A stretch of DNA of 64,000 nucleotides from Maea johnstoni (taxonomy: Eukaryota > Annelida > Polychaeta > Spionida > Magelonidae), in the NCBI GenBank assembly GCA_963942565.1, contig OZ012686.1, positions 58,185,987 through 58,249,986 of the forward strand, read 5' to 3'. The translations under genes and the position numbers were made by a program. Below the pieces are notes generated by a model. It ran no database searches. It had not been told where the DNA came from and saw nothing but the letters and a program-made list of their open reading frames with translations. This document shows, piece by piece, positions 1-13,708 of the stretch. How positions within the stretch are numbered: position 1 is the first letter of the stretch; each line of letters opens with the position of its first letter.

Positions 1-969
1 TGGGGGCATCTGCTTCTAGAGTTCCTAGTAAAACAACCAGAAACGAGTAGCTGTGTCTTTTTTTGCTCAAAAATCAACAAGGATTGAGGCTCTCTCTTTC
101 ACCTAATGCCTCACTAACCCTAAACCAGGGTAGTAGTAACAAAACAGTCTTGATTTACTGCAAGGGACTTGTGCTGTATCAGAGCACTTCTCCACTTCTC
201 GGCTTCGTACCCTTAATGGTGTTTTTAATTCAGGGTCAGAGAGTACAACTGTATAAACTCTTGCAGTGATAGAATTGTCCTGCAATCTGCCTTTTCCCAA
301 ATGCTGCTCAGTCAGGCTGACCTGTCACGGCTGTCCTCACATGCTTTTGTTTACCACACGAGGGCACTACAACTCTACTCACAATCAATGAATGCACAGC
401 ACTTCTAGGTCCTCCTCGCAGATATATTACAGCCTTGTTCTGGTTTTACCCAATCGGTGGAAAAACAGCAATTTAGAATTTTTTTATTTTATCAAAAATT
501 AATCTTACTTTTATAGGGAAAATGTAAATGATTGAAAATATCTTCATAATAAAAACATTTTTGGAAAGTATTTGGTTCAGAAATTTAATTTGAATCAGAA
601 AACAAACCATCTTTCAAATAGTTTGTAAATGTATGCTTAGTATCATAGTATCCAAAAGAAAAGCGGGACTTAAGATGTGAATGATTTCAGCTACTATTAC
701 TGTTTGGTGAAGGCATATCCGGGTTCAGAAATAAAAAGTTTTTGGCTCTGCTGAGTGATAGGAAACACAAGTGACATTTATTCTGGATAATAAAAATGTA
801 GGTTATTTGGTTTGGTGTACAAGATTACTATAGCATGTATGTAGAATGAATGATGCTGACTCTATAAAATAAGTCTCTAATGGTCATGATACATTCAAAT
901 AGTTCCTGCTGTTTTCTTAGAACTATATTTTTTCTATAAAACCAATATTTTTCTTCCTCTTGTTCAAAG
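1..969. other. Upstream or intronic sequence, no gene seen
   Basis: AT-rich unique sequence with no reading frame that resembles a protein. If the IGFBP-domain exon of this gene exists, it lies before the window: no cysteine-rich exon of that kind is visible here. The last 40 bases form a pyrimidine tract ending in CAAAG just before the candidate exon at 971, which could be a splice acceptor. A TATAAAA at 935-941 is too close to the ATG to be a convincing core promoter. Confidence 0.6.
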
Positions 970-970
970 G

Positions 971-1052
971 ATGGCCAATGGAGAATTAGCTATTCTCAAG
1001 GCTTGGAGTCTGTCCCTGCTCTGTGTTTGCATGGGGTGGGTGCTGGTTGAAG
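971..1052 (+). CDS. Candidate signal-peptide exon (possible start of the CRIM1-like gene)
   Basis: The ATG at 971 sits in a strong start context (A at -3, G at +4). It opens 27 codons beginning MANGELAILK, followed by the hydrophobic run WSLSLLCVCMGWVLV, the layout of a secretory signal peptide. The frame ends at AAG|GTATGC, a fair donor at 1052/1053, in phase 1. The next certain exon (5570) begins in phase 1, so the two would join as ...VLVE-V-CEQQ. A pyrimidine tract and AG lie directly upstream, so this may be exon 2 with a non-coding exon before the window. Weak points are that the predicted cleavage site is poor and that no IGFBP exon lies between 1053 and 5569. It would therefore have to be an alternative start that skips that domain, or a chance frame. 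No homology was recognised. Confidence 0.42.
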
Positions 1053-2489
1053 GTATGCCCGCACTGGTAGGTAGTTAAAGCCAGGATCTGTGGTGTGTTT
1101 ACTAGGACTCGTACTGAGAGATGGGTGACAAAAGTGACTTTTATTCCAAGCAGGTCAAGGAAACTGCCAGAGCTTTATTCACACCCTCCTATCTACTGGT
1201 CACCATAACTAAGGTTTATACATGCAGCTCTGCCTGTGGAGACACATTCTGGGGCTACAAGGCAATTAACAATACAAGTATAGATTACATGATATAAAAA
1301 AGGGTGTTGGTTGGAAAAAAATAGACATCATATGATTTATGATCAGCCTTACTTTGTTCCAATTTGAAAACTTAATGTTATTGGATGGCATTTGGAAAAA
1401 ATGTACCTCATGTAACACAGGCTGTTTAAGCTGTTGTAATTTGTTATTTGGTTCATTAAGATGTTTTTAATTACTTAGGTCATAACACAATGGGATGAAA
1501 ACCCAGGACCTGTAACACATGGCTCTCATTTTACTGGAAAATTATTAGTGATCTCTCAGTCATTAAGTTAGCACAGAAAGCGCCTCACAATGCACCACAC
1601 TTGTCAGTTCACAATTTGATTTTAAAGGGGTTCAGTTGTGAATAAAGATGAACTCTTGCCTAGTCAGGACTACTTTCACATAACTAGATCCATTAGGAGG
1701 AATCTGATAGAGTATGTTGGCAGGTAAATTGAAAACCTAAAGATTTATGTATCAAACAATAATGCATCCGTAATACCCTGATATTTCCAAGTAGCTTTTA
1801 CTGTCAGAAACGTGATAATCTGTGTTCCCCCAGCTGTTTAAGGTGTGACATTTGTGTTCAAACACTGCATTTAAAAAGAAGTATATTTTGTGCATAGTTT
1901 AATGTAACAAAAAAGCCATGCATTAGCAAAGGTACTAATAAGGTATGGGTTGGTCACAGGTACATGTAAGAGTAGACCAGCACTTATTCTGTCAAATGAC
2001 TTAGGATATGCTGAGTTAGCGGTGAATGGTAATGCTGATTTCAGTTACCTGTGCGAGTCAGCCTTGACATTTAGTTTATTCTCAAAGAATATCAGTTTGA
2101 ATTGACCGGTGCATAGGGCTTAATTTCAGACTAATAAAATATTCTGTTTGAGTGAATGAATTGAAATGATGTTTTCTCTGTGAGTAACTAGTGGCCTTTT
2201 CTGTCAGAGGGCTGAAAATTTATAGGTAGGTTGTAACAATAAGGCTGTTTTAGGGAATTCTGCCATATAAATTGCTATTGGCCCCTAGATTTTTGACATT
2301 AGCGAACCGGACGGCCACCATATTTAGTCTTTACATTTATTGAGCATCGTTTTTATTGTTAAACAATTCTGTATGATATAAAAACAACCATTAATTTTCT
2401 AATGAAATTGTATGTGAATTATTCCTAGGGCCCAAGTTTTATTAGGAATCTGCTCTCCCCTAATGCAAAAGGTTACAGTGTGGAAGGAG
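1053..2489. other. Intron-like unique sequence
   Basis: Nothing recognised: no coding potential, no clear repeat and no RNA gene. If the 971 exon is real, this is the first part of its intron. Confidence 0.6.
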
Positions 2490-3554
2490 GTTATGGCAGA
2501 ACTGCCCTGGCATCCCCTGTATGATGTTGGTGTAGAGAGTTCTCAGTGTGTTGTCAGACCCTGTGTGTACCTCACCCTCACTCTGTGTGAAGGGGGGGGG
2601 GGCGGGGGGTAGTGGCAGGAATGCCCTGGCATCCCCTGTATGATGTTGGTGTAGAGAGTTCTCAGTGTGTTGTCAGACCCTGTGTGTACCTCACCCTCAC
2701 TCTGTGTGAAGGGGGGGGGGGGGGGGGGGTTAGTGGCAGAACTGCCCTGGCATCCCCTGTATGATGTGGGTGTAGAGAGTTCTCAGTGTGTTGTCAGACC
2801 CTGTGTGTACCTCACCCTCACTCTGTGTGAAGGGGGGGGGGGGGGGGTTAGTGGCAGAACTGCCCTGGCATCCCCTGTATGATGTGGGTGTAGAGAGTTC
2901 TCAGTGTGTTGTCAGACCCTGTGTGTACCTCACCCTCACTCTGTGTGAAGGGGGGGGGGGGGTTAGTGGCAGAACTGCCCTGGCATCCCCTGTATGATGT
3001 TGTTGTAGAGAGTTCTCAGTGTGTTGTCAGACCCTGTGTGTACCTCACCCTCACTCTGTGTGAAGGGGGGGGGGGGGGTTAGTGGCAGAACTGCCCTGGC
3101 ATCCCCTGTATGATGTTGGTGTAGAGAGTTCTCAGTGTGTTGTCAGACCCTGTGTGTACCTCACCCTCACTCTGTGTGAAGGGGGGGGGGGGGGGGTTAG
3201 TGGCAGAACTGCCCTGGCATCCCCTGTATGATGTTGGTGTAGAGAGTTCTCAGTGTGTTGTCAGACCCTGTGTGTACCTCACCCTCACTCTGTGTGAAGG
3301 GGGGGGGGGGGGGGGGGCGGGGGGTAGTGGCAGGAATGCCCTGGCATCCCCTGTATGATGTGGGTGTAGAGAGTTCTCAGTGTGTTGTCAGACCCTGTGT
3401 GTACCTCACCCCTAGCCTGTGTGAAAGGGGGGAGGGGGGGGGGGGGGGGGGGGTAGTGGCAGGAATGCCCTGGCATCCTCTGTATGATGGGGGTGTAGAG
3501 AATTCTCAGTGTGTTGTCAGACCATGTGTGTACCTCACCCTCAGCCTGTGTGAA
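2490..3554 (+). repeat. G-rich minisatellite, nine copies of about 117 bp
   Basis: Nine head-to-tail copies of a unit of roughly 115-129 bp. Each contains CTGCCCTGGCATCCCCTG, TATGATG, and TCAGTGTGTTGTCAGACC, followed by CTCTGTGTGAA and a pure G run. The CTGTATGATG landmark recurs at about 2518, 2637, 2758, 2875, 2991, 3107, 3225, 3351 and 3480. Copies are nearly identical apart from the G-run length (about 10 to 20 or more), so the array is young or homogenised. The open frames across it on both strands are by-products of the repeat. Confidence 0.97.
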
Positions 3555-4789
<1,235 letters not shown>

Positions 4790-5569
4790 ACAGTAACTCA
4801 CAAAGAGAAAATATGTGGTATAACGTTTGTATATCCTCCGTTTATAATCTAGTCTCTCTATGGAAATGAAACGCCAAGACCAGAAGCTCTACCCCCTTCC
4901 TTATGGGCTTATGAGACTGTTTTACATCAAGAGGAAGCTGTTTTAGTTTGTTTACTAAGATGAAGGTTTATCAGATAAGCACCAACTTCCTGCTTCCATT
5001 TCCACATGTGCCCCAGCTCGTGTCAGTCTCTACTTCAAATACCTACATTCCCTATCTACGTGACTCCTGACAGCAATCATACCCTACGGCAATATCATCT
5101 ACGAATAAACAGGAAAACTGGAAATGATGGTTAATAGCTATCTTATGAGAATGTTTGAATAGTATTTAAGGTTTTAATGTCTTGTAAGTCATGTCATGTA
5201 AGGGCCAAAGATGTCAAATTGAAATCAAGAAATAGCAATTCTTTGTGAACTTCATCTATACAATTGATTTTTTTCCTGTAAACTGACATCTCACTCTGTA
5301 CCCACTTAGTCATTAAAGGTGTTTTTTTTAATGAGATGTGTGTACACTTGTTATTAGTCTGTTTGTCCTATTATGAATGAAACTAAAGTTAGTCTAGGTT
5401 AACAGGAATTATTTGAAAATACTCTTGGTTTATTGATTTCTGGAGATTGTAAAATATGTGATATACATTATAATTGCTTTTACATAATAAATTATATGAA
5501 ATATGGATGTATTGTTACTTATAAGATCATTGGCAAACATTTTAACCATTGTTGTTTTGTTTCTTTCAG
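4790..5569. other. Intron ending at the CRIM1 exon acceptor
   Basis: Unique AT-rich sequence. The last bases (TTTTGTTTCTTTCAG, ending at 5569) are a good polypyrimidine tract and 3' splice site for the exon at 5570. Confidence 0.7.
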
Positions 5570-5698
5570 TATGTGAGCAGCAGTATCATGGCTGCAGTGT
5601 CTTGGATGGAGTGTGTATCTGTGGGGTGTCCTGCGAGGCGCCCTACACCTACAGCTCGCGAGATACCTGTGAGATAGCACGCACCACTGAAAACACAG
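5570..5698 (+). CDS. CRIM1: CRIM1-like exon: post-IGFBP six-cysteine segment
   Basis: A 129-base, 43-codon exon, phase 1 at both ends, bounded by TTTCTTTCAG and the donor ACAG|GTGAGA. With the spliced V it reads VCEQQYHGCSVLDGVCICG, then VSCEAPYTYSSRDTCEIA and RTTENT. The six cysteines have spacings 6-6-1-3-11. From memory, vertebrate CRIM1 has the same order 7-6-1-5-11 in the segment after its IGFBP domain (GCNIINGKCEC and SNPFEFPSQDMC). CRIM1 is a type I membrane protein of the secretory pathway that binds BMPs and TGF-beta ligands and limits their delivery. This segment links the N-terminal IGFBP domain to the following cysteine-rich repeats. It splices in frame to 56301. Its upstream partner is either an IGFBP exon before the window or the candidate exon at 971. 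Confidence 0.9.
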
Positions 5699-7695
5699 GT
5701 GAGACTTACAATCTACGTCTTTATCTGCTCATGCTCAGATTGCCCAGGTTATCTTATTTATACATGTATCATACACTCCAAAAACAGGTATGTTTTCAGG
5801 TGATTCATGAGTCATGAAAACTTCTTTGCTATTGCAGGAGGAGTTTTACGACTTCGACCATTATATCTGACTGTTTTGTACTGTGGTTTTATAGATGTTA
5901 GTCAAAAAGGGGTGCGAAATTTGATGCTAAAGATAAACTCCGAGTAAAATTGTTTTTTTCTTCAAGAGTTGAAATTGATGATTATTTCAGGAGTGAGGTG
6001 GTTTATTTCAGTTATCTGAAATATGTTGAGATGCAAACAGTCTAAGCTAATCTTGTGCAGTTAAGGGTTCAAAGAACCCAAGTCAAAATACAAAACTTTT
6101 ACAATGATTCTCTGCAATGGATTTGCAATTAATATTGCACTGTGTTGCACTGAGTGAGGGAGCACACATTAGAGAGATAGACAAAACATACTCAGTTTAT
6201 TTACTAGAATATATAGACATTTTATTCAATTCTAACCATTTGGGATAAGTGGACGGTTCTCAACATTGATTCACTTTTTGATTATGCTCAGAATAAATTA
6301 CCTTTGATGTTTGCACAGATTGCTTAGGGTCTTTCAAGGGATATATAAGGGACAAATGTGTGTTAAGGTGATAGTCTAGTATACCAAGATTATCACCACT
6401 AGGTGGTGTCCTTGGCTGGCCCCTAAGAATGGATATCAAAACAAAAGATGACACAGTGTTCACTCGCCACAAATCTCGAGCTGGCAATAGTCTATTGTGG
6501 TCACCTCGAGAGCACAAGAGGCAGGGCCCTTGGGGTTTTCCTCGTTACATTGCTCCCGAACGACATGGCTGTCTGCTTCAACCATGCAGATTCCTTCGAG
6601 AATACAGACCATTTTGACCAAATTTTTCATCTCATTTTTTGGCTGAAAGTGAATAATGATACAGTTTTCGAAGCCTGTATTTTAGAATATGACAGATATG
6701 AACCCCGTTTAGGTGCAAGGTCATGTCACAGGTACCTTGAATTCTGAAAGGACCTGAAAATCAGCAATTACTATGTAAGCCATATGCTGTTAGTAATTTT
6801 GAGGCTTATGGGAACATTCAAAAATGTTTTTTAAGATACTCATTGTGCAAATCCCCTGTTGAGGTAGGACCTTGCACCTCATCAAAGACATGAATAATCA
6901 TATGGTAGACTCATATTTCCAAGTAAAGGGTAAGTCTTGACATTTTGCCAAAAAACGAAACCCATCCAGATATGTTCTTTAAGGGTGCCGCATTACCTCA
7001 AAATAGTCATTTATTGATAAGTTTACCATTATTCTGTAACTATGAGATGTAAGCTTTACAATAGCATAAGTGTCGCTGTCTTCATTAAACTTAATTTTCA
7101 GATATTCAAGTTTTAAAAATGACCTGTGTATCGAATAGGGTTCTACCTTAATTAAGGAGCAGGTGAAAGTGTACCTGTATATAACACCTTTACCTACTGG
7201 GTTGCTCCTAGGGTTGGCTATCAAGTATTAGCCAGGTATGGGTGTACAGGGTGCTAGATCTGTTACCTGTTACCTCACCTGGACACAGGTGAGTAGGTAG
7301 CGATAAAAGCCTCTTTAACCAGCCAACCATACCAAGCTTGCCACACCCTACCTGCTCTCACTCTCACCAACATTAACTTCTCAATAGCTCTTTAGAAACA
7401 ACAGCTTGTCCGTCCACGTCCACGGGAGATTCATTGCGGCAGTTCAGACAGGCGCCTTTTCACTAGCGCAAGTGTTTAAATCTAGTGAAGCAGTCTGAAG
7501 AGTTGTATAATACGGCAATTGAAGACCTGGCCTTGACTTTTTCAAGTTGACATCTACTCTGTTTATATAGAATATAAATTTGGTGACATGTTCTCATTAG
7601 CATGCCCAATTGCGCTGGCCTTGATGTTTCTTGTTGATTTGTATTGAGTATAGATATCATGAATTGCACAGACTACCAGGATGGTGTGGAAAAAA
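5699..7695. other. Intron stretch without a recognised gene
   Basis: Mostly AT-rich unique sequence. A richer island at about 6455-6620 has overlapping open frames on both strands but no protein family was recognised and no good splice pair frames it. A CTCF-like core CCACTAGGTGGTG lies at 6396-6408. Confidence 0.5.
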
Positions 7696-9796
<2,101 letters not shown>

Positions 9797-10000
9797 GCTG
9801 ACCGACCAGCCAAACAGACAGACACATTCCCCCCCCCCCCTCACCCATATGAATCCCATCCCCCTCCCCTACTGACCAGGCTTACTGACTGACCAACCAA
9901 ACAAACCGACACCTACCCCCCTCCTGCATCCCATCCCCCCTCCACCCCTACTGACCAGGCCCATTAACTGACCAACGGCACTGACCACCTTTCCCCCAGC
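9797..10000 (+). repeat. C-rich degenerate tandem repeat
   Basis: Two to three degenerate copies of a unit of roughly 75-90 bp. Each has CTGACCGACCA-type words (ACTGACTGACCAACCAAAC, TACTGACCAGGC) followed by C-rich runs such as ATCCCATCCCC. A run of 12 or more C lies at about 9828-9841. Confidence 0.7.
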
Positions 10001-13000
10001 CCCCAAATATCTCTCTCCCCTTATACAAGTTGTTACCAGCCTGCCACCCTCTCCGAGCCTAGATTCCTAGGCTATCATATGTATTTTCCCCTAGAGATAG
10101 GAGGTTCAGGTGGTGCCATCTATCGACCATTCCTGGTACTACAACATACTTCTTGGTCAACACAGAAGGGAATGTCAACTCCCTAGGGACTAGGAGTCTA
10201 GTCTACCCTCCCCCATATGGAAGAGTGCCATGTGGAAGAGTTAAGAAGAGCTTTGGTGTGCGTCTGCTGATGCTGCTGTGGTCTGCATTAGAGAGCAGGG
10301 ATGGCTTTGCTAGGGGTGAACATGTCGGACCACATGCTCCACATGTAGGACTTAATGGGAGTTAAGGACATGCCAGCAACTACTTACACACACACTCTTT
10401 AACCCTTGATGGCCTCCCAATAGAGAACTCACCAGTTAACAACATACTACTTGTGCCTAACCGCCTCCTCCACCAGTCATAACCCACCCACTCTCCTCTG
10501 TACAGTCAAGTATGCATTGGATTTAATTGCCATGTTTACCCTAAGAGGCCTGTTGTTACCATTTCCCCAGCAACTTCAACAGCAGTCCTTCAGACAAGGG
10601 GTAGGACACGCACCGCTATCTTGAGCATGGGGATTTTACTCTGTATCTTTGTCAGCACACTACAGTCTGGTATTTATGCTGCACCGGCATCTCTTTGCAG
10701 TCAGGCTGAGCAATGCAAAGTCAGAACTTCCTCAAATATTTATAAGAAAACTATAGGGTTGAACTGCTCTTGCCTGAATGTCTCTTAGAAAAGGTATTAT
10801 GTAATGTGTGACTAGTGAGAATTACCCTCTATTTTCCAAGACCCCTTGAGTATTAGTTTAAGCTCTACTAGGTTAGAATTACTCTAATGATTTGAAGTAG
10901 TTTATGTGCCTCACAAGGTTCTAAATCAGTACCCTTTAACAATATAAGACAAGTCTTGTATGAATCTATACATATTAAGGTTTAAACAATACTAGATCTC
11001 CTTTACTCTTTCCCATATCATTGATGTCCAGTGTGGTTCCGTACCAAAACTTTAAAAGACGTAAAGCAATTAGAAATTTCCTTTGTATCTGTGGGAATGT
11101 AGAGTGTTGACAAAGCCCTTTCTCATAAGAAACTCATAAAAAACTTTTGGGAGAAAATTCTGATCAAGAGTATGCTTTTTTCACTTCAGTATTATCCTTA
11201 AAGAGCCCATCTATTTATCCTGAAATTCTTTCCCTGACAGTTCTCTATCAATGCCATTATGTGCTAATACGGTAAATATAGATTTGGGCTTAATACAGGG
11301 TATACATCGGTATTACTTCCATAAAGAAATGAGTCCTGCATAGGTGTAAGCTGAGCTTATCACAGATGCACACGAGCACATGGCTTTTTCTATTTGATTA
11401 AATCTACCAAGGGAGCTAGTCAATTAAGTGCCTGGGTTGTCGACTGGAGGTTTTGGGTCAATCTGGTTTCCTTGAAGCAGATGAATAAATAACCTTGTGA
11501 CTTATAAGAAGTATCCTGTCAGCTAGTTATCACTTATCGCTCACCCAAAATTAAACTTGACACGTTATTAAATAGGCACGAATGCTGCGATATTTCTCAA
11601 TTTCCAGTGAAAGAATTGTTATTGATTTTGTGGGTAATATCTTTCCAGCTAATGGATTTTAGGCCTTCGAGGACCAAATTCCCAAAGATACCCATGGGAG
11701 GATAGAGAAAATCAATTGGGGGTGTTAGTGAGAGTTGTCGTGAAGTATACATTCTGCCTAAGTCTACTAGAGAATGGTGGGCCTGGGAACATGTATATTA
11801 AGCCAGGTAATTTGGTTTAGGTTTTCTGCATCAGCTGCAAGGCAAATCTCATTTTTTGTAGTTTTTCCAATTTGAGAAATTGGTTAAGCACAGTGTGAAA
11901 ATGGAAAGTCTGGATGGAGGGAACCGTATGCTGATATTGGGAATGCCAGAAAGGTCAATAAGTGCACTTTGTCACTTCAACGACATGACTTAATATAGTC
12001 GTATGAGGAATTTGGTCGCAGCCGTCTCCAGCAAGGGCCCAGGGAAATCGCTAAGATGTGCCTTATAAGGAAAAGCCCGTCTACGATACTATCAGATTAA
12101 TTTCCACAAAGTGCAAGGGGACATATCCAAAGAGTTAGGAAACGTGAAAGGGCCTTCAGCATGTCAATATTCCGCAGCTCTGGAGAATATTCAATTTGGC
12201 GTAGAATTTAGCCAATCAGCTTAATGGAATCTGGCAAACTCTCTCCCGCCATCGCCTCAGGAGAGGAAATACTCCGCTGGCTGCACACACATTGCATTGG
12301 GATTTCCCCCTGAAAATCTCATTGAATTGTCCTCTCTAGATTTAAGAGAAACCTAAAGTTTTTCTTACTTTTATATAGATGTATTTAGTTTATTCACAGA
12401 TGGAAGATTTTACTTGACATTTAGTTGAAATAACAATAGTAATTTAATTGCATGTGGAATACAGCATACTGACTTTGACAATTATTCGGTCTTTTTAAAT
12501 TTCATTAGTTGTGTTGAAAGAAACATTTTGATGCAAAGTTTTGTTTTTTGTATATCATAATTTTTTTATTGTTATTGTTAAATTGCATTGAGTTTTTATT
12601 TGTTTCAGAGTTAATGTCTCATTTCTGCTGATCCATCTTAAATGAAAGACTTGAAAGATTTCTCCTTGGCATTGAGTGCCTTCATATTACTATTTCTTCT
12701 CTCAGGTTAATTTTAGATTTTTAAAAGATATTTTCATGAAAGCAATTCTGAATAACATATCTATACTGTTTTTATTTGTGAGATTTCTATAACAAGGCAT
12801 GGAATGTGCAAGATGAGCAAGAAAAAATCTTATTAAGATTTACTCCTGAATCCTAGGACCTGTAATGAAAGGATATAAGGCTCACCTAAGTTGCTTAGTT
12901 AGACCAGCAGCATTATGGTTTAAATGTGATCTGCATCCACTTTGCCAAGTGCTTACTCTGATCCTCTCAGACCACTGGTCACTTTATTAGTCTTTCTTCA

Positions 13001-13532
13001 GACTATCTGTTATCCAAATAGTTCATAGCAGTATAAGAATCAGACCCCTTAATCCCTGGTACTTTAAAGTCTGCGTAAAGGCAAGCATGTGTGACTTATT
13101 GTATGGGGTGGGCCTCATCCTGTAGACTGGATTGCCTGCAGCTGCTTCATATAACACCATAATAGAGATTTAGGTGAGAGATACATGCCAAGGCAGCACA
13201 AATCTGGAATTAGATGGTTCTTTATTAGTTCATAAGTCTCAGGCTTATTATTTCATGGATAAACTACTAAGCCAAGGTGTCAGCAAGGCATGTGTGGAGA
13301 ATAGTTCCCATAGCACTCTATGGAACTGTTTAAAGACTGCAGTAGGAGCAGTAGGAGGGAGGATAGAGTGAAATTGTCTTCAGTGTTGCTTTCTCTACCA
13401 TAACAAGGCTAGATTGTGACCAGCCTGTAATTATTGGTGAAAGAAATGGGATTTAACCCAAGTAAAAGCACAGACTCAAATTACAATTTACTGGTAACTT
13501 TTTCACATGCCTTGATTGGGATGCAGACCGAA
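10001..13532. other. Intron stretch without a recognised gene
   Basis: No exon was recognised. The part from about 11990 to 12350 is of higher complexity. It contains paired GAATATTC words, CCAATCAG and a perfect kappa-B-type word GGGATTTCCC at 12299-12308, so it is a weak candidate regulatory block. A CTCF-like core on the minus strand lies at about 10107-10127. Confidence 0.45.
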
Positions 13533-13708
13533 GACCATGTGCAGAGGTAAGACATGGTCTGCAATCAGTATGATCTGATCATGTGCAGAGGTGAAACATG
13601 GTATGCAATCAGTATGATCTGATCATGTGCAGAGGTGAAACATGGTATGCAATCAGTATGATCTGATCATGTGCAGAGGTGAAACATGGTATGCAATCAG
13701 TATGATCT
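13533..13708 (+). repeat. 44-bp tandem repeat, four copies
   Basis: Units start at 13533, 13577, 13621 and 13665 with GATCATGTGCAGAGGTGAAA (first copy GACC, GGTAAG) and continue with CATGGTATGCAATCAGTATG. The last three copies are virtually identical, showing recent expansion. Confidence 0.97.

Noticed and set aside
935-941. TATAAAA upstream of the 971 ATG
   Set aside because: It lies only about 30 bases before the ATG, leaving almost no leader, and sits in a tract that better fits a splice acceptor region.
6429-6747. Overlapping + strand frames in a G+C-richer island
   Set aside because: No family recognised, and no acceptor and donor pair in phase 1 that would place it in the CRIM1-like transcript.
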